This document shows positions 8,834-19,000 of a stretch of DNA of 64,000 bases, piece by piece (the stretch's first letter is position 1; each line of letters starts with the position of its first letter). The DNA lies in NCBI GenBank assembly GCA_026391315.1, contig JAPLDT010000053.1:25828-89827 (forward strand), in the 5' to 3' direction. Made by a program: the position numbers and the translations under genes. The notes beneath the pieces are model-generated. The model saw only the letters and a list, made by a program, of their open reading frames with translations, searched no databases and was not told the origin of the DNA. Source of the DNA: Bacteroidia bacterium. Its GTDB lineage: Bacteria; Bacteroidota; Bacteroidia; Bacteroidales; Prolixibacteraceae.

Positions 8834-9686
8834 ACCTGGCTTGAGAATCAAGGCAGGTTGCGAAGCGAAAATCGTTTGGGCCAACGATTCCACCAAGCAA
8901 TCTACCGAATATGCTCTCCTCTACCTGCACGGATTTTCGGCGAGCTGGAGAGAAGGCTATCCTGTCAATGAAGAATTTGCGAAAAGATATGGCTGCAATG
9001 CCTTTTTTGCCCGTTTGGCAGCTCATGGAGAAATTTCTGAAAATCCATTGCTGGATATGACTCCCGAAAGACTTTATGAATCAGCCAAAGAGGCGCTTAT
9101 TATAGCCCATCAGTTGGGGCAAAAGGTGGTGATCATGGGTTGCTCAACAGGTTGCACCCTCGGATTGAAATTAGCAGCCGATTTCCCGGATCTGGTTGCC
9201 GGAATGATTCTTTACTCTCCGAATGTCCAGATCAAGCAGAAGATGGCAGTTCTCCTCTCCGGCCACTGGGGATTGCAAATTGCGGAGATGAACTATGGAG
9301 GTAAATTTAGGGTAACAGGTAATGATCCTAACGGGGATGTCTGTAAATACTGGAATTGCATCTATAGGGCAGAGGCCACGGTCTATTTGCAGCAGCTGCT
9401 GGATGCCACAATGAGTAAGGAGCAGTTTGCCAAAGTAAAATGTCCGGTCTTTGTGGGTTATTATTACAAAGATGAGCAAATCCAGGATGAGATAGTTGAG
9501 GTTAAGGCCTCCTTAAAAATGTTCAAAGAGTTGGGCACACCTGAAGCCCAAAAACGTGCTGTCGATTTTCCCAACGCCGGAAATCATGTGCTGTGCAGTA
9601 CGCTACTTTCCGGGGCGGTTCCTGAGGTCAGAAATGCGACCTTTCAGTTTGCCGAGGAGATTCTGGGAATGAGATCAAATAAATAA
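8754..9686 (+). CDS. Alpha/beta hydrolase (esterase/lipase-like)
   Basis: 310 aa. LYLHGFSAS gives the oxyanion-hole HG motif, GCSTG is the nucleophile elbow (GxSxG) near residue 130, and GNHVLCST near the C-terminus supplies the likely catalytic His. There is no signal peptide. I chose the ATG at 8754 because SVTNYVASMESKPGLRIKAG looks like the usual N-terminal lead-in of this esterase group. The ATG at 8823 would remove it and reduce the overlap with the transporter to 11 nt. The natural ester is unknown. Pairing with a UMF1 transporter suggests uptake followed by hydrolysis, but this is inference. Confidence 0.75.
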   Translation: MPKPVLNQNLPTIQGSVTNYVASMESKPGLRIKAGCEAKIVWANDSTKQSTEYALLYLHGFSASWREGYPVNEEFAKRYGCNAFFARLAAHGEISENPLLDMTPERLYESAKEALIIAHQLGQKVVIMGCSTGCTLGLKLAADFPDLVAGMILYSPNVQIKQKMAVLLSGHWGLQIAEMNYGGKFRVTGNDPNGDVCKYWNCIYRAEATVYLQQLLDATMSKEQFAKVKCPVFVGYYYKDEQIQDEIVEVKASLKMFKELGTPEAQKRAVDFPNAGNHVLCSTLLSGAVPEVRNATFQFAEEILGMRSNK

Positions 9687-9705
9687 TATTAGTGCCAAAA
9701 AATTA

Positions 9706-9870
9706 TTACACAGAGTCACACAGAGGAATCACAGAGTTACACAGAGGAATATTGAAATGAGGAATGATGATACAATAAGACTAGGAGACTTGGGGACTAA
9801 GGGACTAGGGGACTCGTTTTTACAGTAATCTCTGTGCAACTCTGTGATTCCTCTGTGTGACTCTGTGTAA
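9706..9870. repeat. ACACAGAG palindromic interspersed element, copy 2
   Basis: It has the same architecture as the element at 1596-1780. The left arm ttacacagagtcacacagag and right arm ctctgtgtgactctgtgtaa flank a centre with aagactaggagacttgggga-like repeats and the shared tttttacagtaatctctgtg. It sits directly after the hydrolase stop, as copy 1 sits directly after the SDR stop. Confidence 0.85.
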
Positions 9871-9889
9871 TTTTTAGAGCTGTTACAAA

Positions 9890-10234
9890 TTACAATGAAG
9901 CCAATTCCGCCTGAAGCTCCCTGATAGCCGCCTCGCATTGAATTTCGAAATTCCTGATGTGCATGGGATAGCTTTCCACATCCACCCCTTCAATGGTTTT
10001 AAGCTGAAATTGTTTCATCTCCTTCTCCAAATCTGTCATTCCCATAATTTGCAGGGAAGATTTCGCTTTATGCGCCTCCTTCCCCAATGCCGGATATTGT
10101 CCCGACTGGAAGAGCGAATTTAAATTTTTTATAAAGTCTGGCACCTGTAAGATAAACATTTCAATCATTTCGCGGACAATTTCATTGTTGCCTTCGGTAA
10201 TCGTCTTGAGGTAATTTAAATCTGTATAGGCCAT
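9890..10234 (-). CDS. Hpt domain (histidine phosphotransfer) protein
   Basis: 114 aa, predicted all-helical. The sequence GKEAHKAKSSLQIMG carries the Hpt signature HxxKxS around His54, the residue expected to carry the phosphate between a hybrid kinase and a response regulator. There are no other domains. No kinase or receiver gene is adjacent, so its partners are elsewhere in the genome, or perhaps the receiver-like protein at 3293-6280. The 3' end runs up to the edge of the palindromic repeat. Confidence 0.8.
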   Translation of the reverse strand: MAYTDLNYLKTITEGNNEIVREMIEMFILQVPDFIKNLNSLFQSGQYPALGKEAHKAKSSLQIMGMTDLEKEMKQFQLKTIEGVDVESYPMHIRNFEIQCEAAIRELQAELASL

Positions 10235-10525
10235 TTTTAAAGGTTTTTTTTAGTCTCTTTTTAAAGGTTGATCAGGGCACAATATCTGTATTACAATCTC
10301 TATTTGATATGAGTTTTGTTAGGTACTCCTCTCTATTTTTTTCTTATTTTTGGCACTGCCAGAGAAATTCAAAACTACCTCTCCGTGACCATGACCAAAT
10401 AGGTTTTCGGAATGCTGAAAATCAGATTTTTGGAAAAAGTGCATATAAAAATAGTAAGTATTATGGATTAAATAGGCATATAGAAGCTTATTAAAGGAAC
10501 AAGTATAAAATTCAAATTTTGACTG

Positions 10526-11608
10526 ATGCTTAAAACCAATTTTCACCAGATCCATCTGGGCTACCATGCGAAGATGGCTGAGTTTGCAGGCTTTGATATG
10601 CCAATTGAATACAGCGGCATAAAAGATGAACACCTCACTGTTCGTCATGGTGTTGGTGTTTTCGACGTATCCCACATGGGCGAAATATGGGTGAAGGGTC
10701 CAAAGGCTCTGGATTTTCTTCAAAGGGTAACCTCCAACGATGTTTCGGTACTTCAGCCCGGACAAGCGCAATACTCCTGTTTTCCGAATGCGAAAGGAGG
10801 AATTGTAGATGATTTGCTTGTCTACTTTTTCTCACCGGAGAAATATTTACTGGTTGTGAATGCTGCAAATGTTGAGAAAGACTGGGAATGGCTTGTCAGT
10901 CAGAACAACATGAACGTTTTGCTCGAAAATACCTCTGATGCTATCTCCCAATTGGCAGTTCAGGGTCCAAAAGCAATCGAAGTACTTCAGAAGCTCACAG
11001 CTCTAAACCTTGCAGATATCAAATATTATACATTCACGGTAGGAGAAATGGCAGGAGTAAAGGATGTAATCATCTCAGCAACAGGATATACAGGTGCCGG
11101 AGGTTTTGAGTTGTACTTCCATAACAAGTATGCAGAAACCATGTGGAACGCCATCTTTGAAGCTGGTAAGGATTTGGGAATCAAACCCATTGGATTGGCC
11201 GCCCGTGACACATTGCGTCTCGAAATGGGATTTTGTCTTTATGGTAACGATATCGACGATACGACCTCACCCATTGAAGCCGGTCTGGGCTGGATCACTA
11301 AATTCAATGATCACAAAGCATTCATCGACAAAGAACTGCTTTTTAAACAAAAAAAGCAGGGAACTGCCAACCGGTTGTGCGGATTTGAGATGATTGACAG
11401 GGGAATTCCACGTCATCACTATTCAATCACAGATGTATCGGGCAAAGTTATCGGTAGGGTAACCTCAGGAACACAATCCCCGATTCTCGAAAAGGGTATT
11501 GGTATGGGTTATGTGCCAACAGAGTTGTCAAGACCTGGAAGTGAGATTTATATGGAAGTGCGTGGCAAGTTGCTAAAGGCCAAAGTGGTAAAGATGCCGT
11601 TTATTTAG
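10526..11608 (+). CDS. gcvT: Aminomethyltransferase, glycine cleavage system T protein
   Basis: 360 aa, the usual length for GcvT. It transfers the methylene group from the aminomethyl-lipoyl H protein to tetrahydrofolate and releases ammonia. The N-terminal block [17 protein letters not shown] and [13 protein letters not shown], the folate-binding region [18 protein letters not shown] and the C-terminal barrel with [10 protein letters not shown] are all present and in order. It stands alone. The H and P proteins are not in this window. No glycine-riboswitch-like structure was recognised in the 291 bp before it. The serine biosynthesis gene serC follows in the same direction after 206 bp. Confidence 0.95.
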   Translation: MLKTNFHQIHLGYHAKMAEFAGFDMPIEYSGIKDEHLTVRHGVGVFDVSHMGEIWVKGPKALDFLQRVTSNDVSVLQPGQAQYSCFPNAKGGIVDDLLVYFFSPEKYLLVVNAANVEKDWEWLVSQNNMNVLLENTSDAISQLAVQGPKAIEVLQKLTALNLADIKYYTFTVGEMAGVKDVIISATGYTGAGGFELYFHNKYAETMWNAIFEAGKDLGIKPIGLAARDTLRLEMGFCLYGNDIDDTTSPIEAGLGWITKFNDHKAFIDKELLFKQKKQGTANRLCGFEMIDRGIPRHHYSITDVSGKVIGRVTSGTQSPILEKGIGMGYVPTELSRPGSEIYMEVRGKLLKAKVVKMPFI

Positions 11609-11814
11609 ACTCTTTCCATATCCCGCATATCGTGCATACTTAACCTAAAATTAACTGATTTTTGTCATATTTTAAGGATAAAAGTACTAATTTCACGCAC
11701 TCAAGTCAAAGGTTAAGTTCATAAAATTTAAGTAGTTAAATATCTAATTGAATCAATATTTTAATCCTTCCGGCAAAGTCCGGTAAGTAAGTCAAACCAT
11801 TAAAACCGATCCCC

Positions 11815-12885
11815 ATGAAGAAGCATAATTTTTACGCGGGACCCTCTATTCTTCCCGAGTTCACGATTCAGAAAACAGCTGAAGCCATTGTCAATTTTGC
11901 CGGAACCACATTGTCCGTAATGGAAGTATCGCACCGGAGCAAAGAGTTTGTAGCTGTTATGGATCAGGCAATCGCGCTGGTTAAAGAACTTCTGGAAATT
12001 CCTGAAGGTTATGAAGTCCTTTTCCTGCAAGGTGGAGCTAGTACACAGTTTTACATGGCTCCTTACAACCTGATGAAAACCAAAGCCGGATATATGAATA
12101 CGGGTGTTTGGGCAACAGCCGCCATCAAGGAGGGGAAATTTTTTGGTGAGGTTGTAGAAGTGGCTTCCTCAAAGGACAAAAATTTCAATTACATCCCCAA
12201 AGGCTTTGATATCCCTGCTGATCTGGATTACCTGCACATCACAACCAACAATACCATTTTCGGTACTGAGATGCTCTATGATCTGGATTCTCCGGTTCCG
12301 TTGGTCGCTGATATGTCGTCCGATATTTTCAGTCGTCCGCTCGATATCTCCAAATATGCTGTGATTTATGCCGGTGCGCAGAAAAATCTCGCTCCAGCTG
12401 GTGTCACTCTGGTCATTGTTCGAAAGGATGTCCTCGGCAAAACCGGACGTGCAATCCCAACCATGATCAACTACCAGACACACATCGATAAAGAGTCGAT
12501 GTTCAATACTCCGCCATGTCTGCCAGTATTCGCCGCACTCCAGACCCTTTTGTGGCTGAAAGCGAATGGTGGCATCAAAGCCATGGAAGCGAAGAATATC
12601 GCGAAGGCAAAATTGCTTTACGACGAGATCGACCGTAACTCATTGTTCCAGTCTACAGTACCGGATCCTGCCGATCGTTCCCGCATGAATGTCACTTTCG
12701 TGATGACGCCTGGTAACGAGCACCTGGAGAAGGATTTTCAGGCATTTGCCAAAGAGAACAACATGGTTGGTATCGAAGGTCACCGCAGTGTCGGTGGATT
12801 CAGGGCATCTATTTACAATGCCATGCCAATCGAGAGTGTTGCTGCACTTGTACAAACCATGAAAGATTTCGAAGCAAAACAATAG
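11815..12885 (+). CDS. serC: Phosphoserine aminotransferase
   Basis: 356 aa, class V PLP aminotransferase of the SerC type. It converts 3-phosphohydroxypyruvate and glutamate to phosphoserine and 2-oxoglutarate. The N-terminus [15 protein letters not shown], the phosphate/PLP region [10 protein letters not shown], and the PLP-lysine region [14 protein letters not shown] (Schiff-base Lys) are visible. The C-terminal [11 protein letters not shown] block is typical. The stop is 1 nt before the DUF1015 start, so the two genes form an operon. The partner serA is in this window at 36578-37753 but not linked to it. Confidence 0.95.
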   Translation: MKKHNFYAGPSILPEFTIQKTAEAIVNFAGTTLSVMEVSHRSKEFVAVMDQAIALVKELLEIPEGYEVLFLQGGASTQFYMAPYNLMKTKAGYMNTGVWATAAIKEGKFFGEVVEVASSKDKNFNYIPKGFDIPADLDYLHITTNNTIFGTEMLYDLDSPVPLVADMSSDIFSRPLDISKYAVIYAGAQKNLAPAGVTLVIVRKDVLGKTGRAIPTMINYQTHIDKESMFNTPPCLPVFAALQTLLWLKANGGIKAMEAKNIAKAKLLYDEIDRNSLFQSTVPDPADRSRMNVTFVMTPGNEHLEKDFQAFAKENNMVGIEGHRSVGGFRASIYNAMPIESVAALVQTMKDFEAKQ

Positions 12886-12886
12886 T

Positions 12887-14134
12887 ATGGCCATCTTAAA
12901 ACCTTTCAAGGGACTCCGTCCGCCGGTAGATCTGGCGGCCCGGGTCGCATCCCGACCATACGATGTACTCAATTCGGAAGAAGCGCGCCGCGAGGCAGAG
13001 GGGAATCCTTACTCACTGCTCCACATCATCAAGCCCGAAATCGACCTTCCTGTTGAAATGGATGAACACAGTCCTGAAGTTTACCAAAAAGCTGCTGCCA
13101 ACCTGGGTCTTTTCAAGTCCAAAGGCTGGTTGCGCAAAGAGGATCAGGAGCATCTATATATTTATGCCCAAACCATGGATGGCCGCACCCAATATGGCCT
13201 GGTGGGTTGTGCCTCTGTGGATGATTACCTGAACGGCATCATCAAAAAACACGAACTCACCCGCGCCGACAAGGAAGAGGATAGGATGAAGCATGTGCGC
13301 ATCACCGATGCCAACATGGAACCTGTATTCTTTGCCTATCCTGCTGTTGCTGAAATAGATCGCATTGTTTCCAGTATCGTTGAATCCCGCAAGCCCGAAT
13401 ATGACTTCGTGGCCAGCGATGGTTTTGGTCACCATTTTTGGTTGGTCGATGACAGGAAAACGATCGATAAGCTTGTCGGATTGTTTGCCGCGATCCCTGC
13501 AACCTATGTGGCTGATGGCCATCACCGCACGGCTGCTGCAGCTTTAGTAGGTAAGGAAAAGAGAGCTGCAAATCCCGGTTACAACGGAAGAGAAGAGTTC
13601 AACTACTTCCTGGCTGTCCATTTCCCGGATAATCAATTGCGCATCATTGACTACAACCGAGTGATCAAGGATTTGAACGGACTCTCTTCTGTAGAATTGC
13701 TTGAAAAGCTCAGCGAAGATTTTGAGGTAGCCAAAATTGGCTCTGAGATCTACAAACCGGAAGCATTGCACATCTTCTCAATGTATCTGGATGGTGTATG
13801 GTACAAACTGACAGCCAAACCCGGCAGATACAACGACAATGATCCAATCGGGGTTTTGGATGTAACCATTCTCTCCGCATTGGTGTTGGATAAACTCCTT
13901 GGAATCAAAGACCTTAGAACCGATAAGCGGATTGATTTTGTTGGCGGTATCAGGGGATTGGGCGAGTTGACCCGCAGGGTGGACTCAGGCGAAATGAAGG
14001 TGGCTTTTGCCCTCTTCGCGGTTTCCATGCAGCAACTGATCAACATTGCCGATTCAGGTAACATCATGCCCCCAAAAACAACCTGGTTCGAACCAAAACT
14101 ACGCTCCGGGCTGGTCGTTCACGAACTGCATTAA
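12887..14134 (+). CDS. DUF1015 family protein
   Basis: 415 aa. The N-terminus LKPFKGLRPPVDLAARVASRPYDVL and the block YVADGHHRTAAA are characteristic of DUF1015. The latter is a His-rich motif likely to be functional. No biochemical role is established to my knowledge. Tight coupling to serC (1 nt gap) suggests a job in serine or phosphoserine metabolism. No serB-like phosphatase is seen in the window, so handling of phosphoserine is one hypothesis. It has no signal peptide and no membrane segments. It is followed by a clear hairpin terminator. Confidence 0.85.
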   Translation: MAILKPFKGLRPPVDLAARVASRPYDVLNSEEARREAEGNPYSLLHIIKPEIDLPVEMDEHSPEVYQKAAANLGLFKSKGWLRKEDQEHLYIYAQTMDGRTQYGLVGCASVDDYLNGIIKKHELTRADKEEDRMKHVRITDANMEPVFFAYPAVAEIDRIVSSIVESRKPEYDFVASDGFGHHFWLVDDRKTIDKLVGLFAAIPATYVADGHHRTAAAALVGKEKRAANPGYNGREEFNYFLAVHFPDNQLRIIDYNRVIKDLNGLSSVELLEKLSEDFEVAKIGSEIYKPEALHIFSMYLDGVWYKLTAKPGRYNDNDPIGVLDVTILSALVLDKLLGIKDLRTDKRIDFVGGIRGLGELTRRVDSGEMKVAFALFAVSMQQLINIADSGNIMPPKTTWFEPKLRSGLVVHELH

Positions 14135-14160
14135 AAAAGTTTGAAGGGTTTATAATGTTT

Positions 14161-14204
14161 AAAAGGTTTGAAATGTTCGTGTTACCGAACATTTCAAACC
14201 TTTT
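14161..14204. terminator. Perfect hairpin terminator after serC-DUF1015
   Basis: The arms aaaaggtttgaaatgttcg and cgaacatttcaaacctttt are perfectly complementary over 19 bp, with a 6-nt loop and one further T. It starts 27 bp after the DUF1015 stop. Confidence 0.8.
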
Positions 14205-14337
14205 TCGATTTTGGGAATTCTGGTCTTTTCTTCTCCTGTTCCCATCCTTCGCACCTTTCAAAATTGTTACTGTTCCGTCCGAAATCAACTTACCATCTTT
14301 TTTTGGCATGCTACCGCGGACGGTGGTCGTATGGCAT

Positions 14338-14470
14338 ACCTAACCCGGGGTGTCGCTCCTTCGTCGCTTTACCACGGGCTATTGACATGTAACCCCTCCG
14401 GGGTAAGATACGAGAGGGATCAACGGCGTAGCTACTCCAATCCTAGTCGAGGCATCCCTTCTCTCAAGGA
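14338..14470. repeat. GC-rich REP-like intergenic sequence
   Basis: In the 406-bp gap between DUF1015 and the PorT-like gene. It contains short GC-rich palindromes (taacccctccggggta) and a half-repeat aacccgggg/ccacgggct unlike the AT-rich surroundings. No coding frame is convincing on either strand. It resembles a degenerate interspersed repeat, but no second copy occurs in this window. Confidence 0.35.
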
Positions 14471-14540
14471 CCGTCTCTTCTTGCATTTTTTAACTTCGTC
14501 CCTCAGTCCCCCAGTCTTTCCGTCATCCCAGTCGCCCCAG

Positions 14541-15266
14541 TCATTTCTTCACCGGGTTCAATCTGAACAAATAAGCCAGCGTCACCTGTAAACCATTGGT
14601 TTGAGAGGGATCATATCCATAATTCTTGTAATCGTACAGGTTGGTTAGCGAGTAAAAGACACGGGCATCGAGGGACAATGCACCGGCATGCTTGAAATGG
14701 AACTCTGAACCAATTCCGCCGGTGAAAAGAAAGTCCACCCTCGAATCGATTGGTTTGCCCCAGTAGGGTATAGGAACAACAGAGGGGATGCCGGGAGAGG
14801 ATGGATTCATTCCCTGACTGTCGGATATCAAAAATGCGACAGTCGGACCCAGATTGAGCGTAAAACGGTAAGCCTTGGTTCCGAGGTTGGCATGGGTCAT
14901 AATCGGGATGTCAATGTAATTGAGTTTGTGCACATAAGTTTGGGTTAGTCCGGCTATCGGCTTCTCTTCCCACCCTTTTTGAAGATAGTTGACCTCAACC
15001 TGGATACCCACATGTGGCTCTGAAATCATTCTGAAAAGGAGTCCGGCAGAGTTTCCGGTAAACATATTCTGCTCGACATTGGGTTTAAATTTTACCCTGC
15101 TGAAAACCATGCCACCCTTGACGCCGAAATAAAACTCCTTTTTAAACGGTTCATTTTGCGCAAACGCAGACAACGAAAACTGTAAAAATAACAATAGTCC
15201 AAAACAGATTTTTAAAACATTGAATTTAAGGCTATTGGCCAGATGGTATTTTTTTTTGTTCTTCAT
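14541..15266 (-). CDS. PorT-like outer-membrane beta-barrel protein
   Basis: 241 aa. The N-terminus has a signal peptide (ICFGLLLFLQFSLSAFAQ). The mature part begins with FYFGVKGGMVFSRVKF and alternates in the amphipathic pattern of small 8-10-strand barrels of the PorT/OMP_b-brl group. Segments such as GLLFRMISEPHVGIQVEVNYLQKGW are typical. It is placed in the outer membrane with no known specific function. It is a single gene, divergent from the YggS gene. No signs of truncation are seen. Confidence 0.8.
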   Translation of the reverse strand: MKNKKKYHLANSLKFNVLKICFGLLLFLQFSLSAFAQNEPFKKEFYFGVKGGMVFSRVKFKPNVEQNMFTGNSAGLLFRMISEPHVGIQVEVNYLQKGWEEKPIAGLTQTYVHKLNYIDIPIMTHANLGTKAYRFTLNLGPTVAFLISDSQGMNPSSPGIPSVVPIPYWGKPIDSRVDFLFTGGIGSEFHFKHAGALSLDARVFYSLTNLYDYKNYGYDPSQTNGLQVTLAYLFRLNPVKK

Positions 15267-15389
15267 TTGCTAAATTATACTCACTTCGTTTAAACTTTGG
15301 CAGCCGATTTAAGTCAGACCTATACCAATCCTTCTGTAAAAGTAGAAAAATGAATCTCTTTTGCTAAATTTGGTTTCAATTTATTTTCA

Positions 15390-16052
15390 ATGACGACCAC
15401 TGAAAACCTTAAATTTATTCATAGTCAGCTTCCTGCTAAGGTAAAACTCGTTGCCGTTTCAAAAACCAAAAGCGTAGATCAGATAATGGAAGCCTACCAG
15501 ACGGGGCAACGGCTTTTTGGCGAGAACAAAGTACAGGAACTGATCGGAAAATGGCAGCAGTTGCCCAAAGACATCGAATGGCATTACATCGGTCATCTCC
15601 AAAGCAACAAAGTGAAGCAGATCGTCCCTTTTGTCTCCTTCATTCATGGCGTTGATAGTTATAAACTGCTTGCCACGATCAACAAAGAGGCTGAAAAGTG
15701 TAACCATGTGATTCCGGTGTTGCTGGAGTTTCATATTGCTGAAGAGGAGAGCAAATTTGGTTTGTCGTTGGAAGAGGCTGAACAAATCCTCTCGATGCCG
15801 GAAATCGAATCTCTGAAAAATATCACAATATCCGGTGTGATGGGTATGGCAACCTTTACAGATGACCAAAATATGATTAAATCTGAATTCGAACTACTTC
15901 AACATATATTTCAGTCACTCAAAAACAGATTCTTCTCAAATTGCGAACAGTTTCGGGAAATTTCTATGGGGATGTCTGACGATTATCCGATTGCCGTCGC
16001 GGCCGGAAGCACCATCGTTCGTATAGGAAGCAAAATTTTTGGTTCACGGTAA
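15390..16052 (+). CDS. YggS-family pyridoxal-phosphate homeostasis protein
   Basis: 220 aa, the normal length for the YggS/PROSC (PLPHP) family. It is a single-domain PLP-binding TIM barrel that binds and buffers PLP rather than catalysing a known reaction. The PLP-lysine motif LVAVSKTKS is near residue 22, GENKVQEL and WHYIGHLQSNKVK follow, and MGMSDDYPIAVAAGSTIVRIGS is the classic C-terminal phosphate-binding signature. It lies 30 bp upstream of the first giant adhesin gene, but that is probably coincidental. Confidence 0.93.
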   Translation: MTTTENLKFIHSQLPAKVKLVAVSKTKSVDQIMEAYQTGQRLFGENKVQELIGKWQQLPKDIEWHYIGHLQSNKVKQIVPFVSFIHGVDSYKLLATINKEAEKCNHVIPVLLEFHIAEEESKFGLSLEEAEQILSMPEIESLKNITISGVMGMATFTDDQNMIKSEFELLQHIFQSLKNRFFSNCEQFREISMGMSDDYPIAVAAGSTIVRIGSKIFGSR

Positions 16053-16082
16053 ATGATTGCATCATCAGTATGAATTGACAAT

Positions 16083-19000
16083 TTGAAATTCAGGAATATC
16101 ATATTTTTATTTATGTTGTTCTTTGCCCAATTTGCCCGGGCTCAGGACATCTCAATAGATCCCAAGCAACCATTGGGAATATTCTATTGCAACCAATCCT
16201 TTTATATTTCACCCAATTTTTACATGGTTGCCTCTTCTTCCGTTACAGGGATGAGAATATCGTTCACAACGGGTTACATTTATGGCGAAGATGAACTTCA
16301 CATGGTTGGATACAGCGGATCTGTCCATGAGACCTGGTATGCGGCACAGGGATATTTAGAATTGTTGGGAGGATCAAGTGTAGATGATTATATCAATGCC
16401 ATCCGCAAGGTTCAGTACATGAACAAAGCCCCCAGCCCCACCAAGGGAGACCGAACCATCACTTTCTCTCTCAATGATGCTGATTATTTACCTGATACGC
16501 AGCATTTTTATAAATTTATCTCCTGGCCGGGCATCACCTGGACTTCAGCCAAAGCAGAAGCAGAGTCTGCAGCTATGAAATATCATGGTTTACAGGGATA
16601 TTTGGCCACGATCACTTCAGCTGCTGAAAATGCATTTATTCAGTTAAAAACAAAGGGTGTTGGTTGGATTGGCGCGTCAGATGCGGCAGTAGAAGGCGAT
16701 TGGAAATGGGTAACAGGTCCGGAAGCAGGAACATTATTTTGGCGTGGACTTTCCACCGGATCCGCTGTCAATGGGATGTATAACAATTGGAACACTGGTG
16801 AACCGAATGACTGTTGCGATGCAAATATACCTCATCAAGAAGATTATGCACACATCACTTTTTTTCCGAACAATCCAGCTCAAAACCTCCGGTGGAATGA
16901 TCTTCCCAATGGAGGTACCAGTGGTAATTATTACCCTGCTGGTTATCTGGTCGAATACGGAGGAATGCCAGGTGATCCTCCCGTCAACCTGATCGCCAGC
17001 GTAGCTTTGCAGGTAATAGTTCATAGTTTCAGTGCAGAGAGGATTTTTTCAAGGTGCCAGGGTATTCCGGTCCAGATCAATCAGCAGGACAATTCTGCAA
17101 CCTATTCATGGACCCCGGTTGCCGGTCTTTCAAATCCCAAAATCTCGAATCCGATCGCAAAACCTGATGTATCCACAGTCTATACGGTAACTGCCATCAA
17201 CGGATTCTGTAGGGATTCTGCGAGATTTACAGTTAACATCGATCCTCTTCCTGTCTCAATACTCAAAAAGGTAGTGGATATCTGTGCCGGAAATAAAGCT
17301 ACGCTTGATCCTGGCCCTAGCACTTCTTACCTCTGGAATACAGGTTCTACGGCAAGATCGCTGGTTACCGATATGCCTGGAAAATATACCGTGAAACTCA
17401 CAAGCGACAAGGGATGCACTGCCTCCGATTCTGCCATGGTATATGTCCATCCCTATCCCAAGATGGATCTTTCCGGAATAAATAAATTGGTGTGTGGATC
17501 AAAAGCAACCAACCTTAATATTTCCAAAGATAGAGGTGAATGGTTAATAACTAATTTAAGTTCGAAAGAACAATTTTCCACAACTTCCATTCAGGTTGCC
17601 TCTTTTGGCATCTATCCGTTCGACCTGAAACTCTCAGATAGTTACGGTTGCGTTGTTGATTCCTTAGTGTCCATTGGGTTTCATGAGACAACAGCAGTCA
17701 ACCTTGGAAACGACACCACAATTTGCAATCCCCGTTCAATTATCCTTGATGCAGGTCCTGGTTTGGCGCTTTATCAGTGGTCGGGTGGAGAAACAACCCG
17801 AAAAATTGAAGTCAAACAATCCGGCAAGTACAATGTACTCGTTAAAAACAGCTTTGGGTGTTACACCAAAGACAGCATAAAAGTGGGTTTTACCGACAAT
17901 CCTAGATTAAATTTGAGCCATCTGGATACATTGATTTGCGGCAGTAAGGCTACAACAGTCAACATCACGGTCGACAAGGGAATCTACCAGTTAACGAGTA
18001 TAAACCCCGCTGTACAGATAAACAGCTTATCGGCAAATGTACCGGCTTACGGAAAATATCCGTTTTCATTCAACGCTACGGATCAATATGGATGCAGGTC
18101 GGATACCTCATTTTCCATGGGCTTTCATAAAATTCCCGATGTGAAATTCACCATCGACGAGTCGCAATGTTACGGTTACAATCTTCAGGCTACTTATATC
18201 GGAAATGCAAACCTGCTTAATTCCCGTTTTACCTGGATTTTCGGAGGAGATACCATCAGCAACAAATTGGGCCGGAACATCGAGACGATTCCTTTGGGTG
18301 TTGGTCAGACAAAAAGGGACCTCAAACTCATTGTCAGTGACGAAGGATGCGCCAACAGCGATGCCATCAGGGATATCCATGTCATTCCGACATTGAGCGC
18401 GTCTGTCAAAAATGCTGTGCAATGCCAGCCTTTAGCCTTCGAATTCAATGGCTTCAATACAGAAACAGGAGTAACCTACCTATGGGACCTGGGCGATGGG
18501 TCTTTCGCTGCCACTAAGGATGTTATGCATTCATATACCAAGGATGGCTATTATGATGTTTCATTGACAGTTACAACTGATAAGGGCTGCACCAATACGG
18601 CGGCCATAAAAAGAATGGTCTATGTGGCACCTGTACCAACCGCTGGTTTTTCGATAACCCCTGATCTCTGTTTGAAACCCGGCAAAGACACCCTTCGCTA
18701 TGTGGGCACAGCCGGGTCCAAAGACACTTTTTTCTGGGATTTAAAGGGTTTTGATCCTGTTGAGATCGTGCAATCGCCGGATACTACCGCGGGTCCGTTC
18801 GTGTTCGATTTGATCAACAAACCCAAAACCCAATTGTCGCTCTATGTTGTCTCAAGTTATGGCTGTCGGAGCGCTACGGCCTCGCTGGAGGTGAAAAGAT
18901 GGCCCATCTTTTCGTTTAAGTCATCGGTGAAAGATGGCTGCGCACCATTGCTGGTTAACTTTCAGGCCCACCCTGAAGATCCGGTCGACAAACTGGATTT

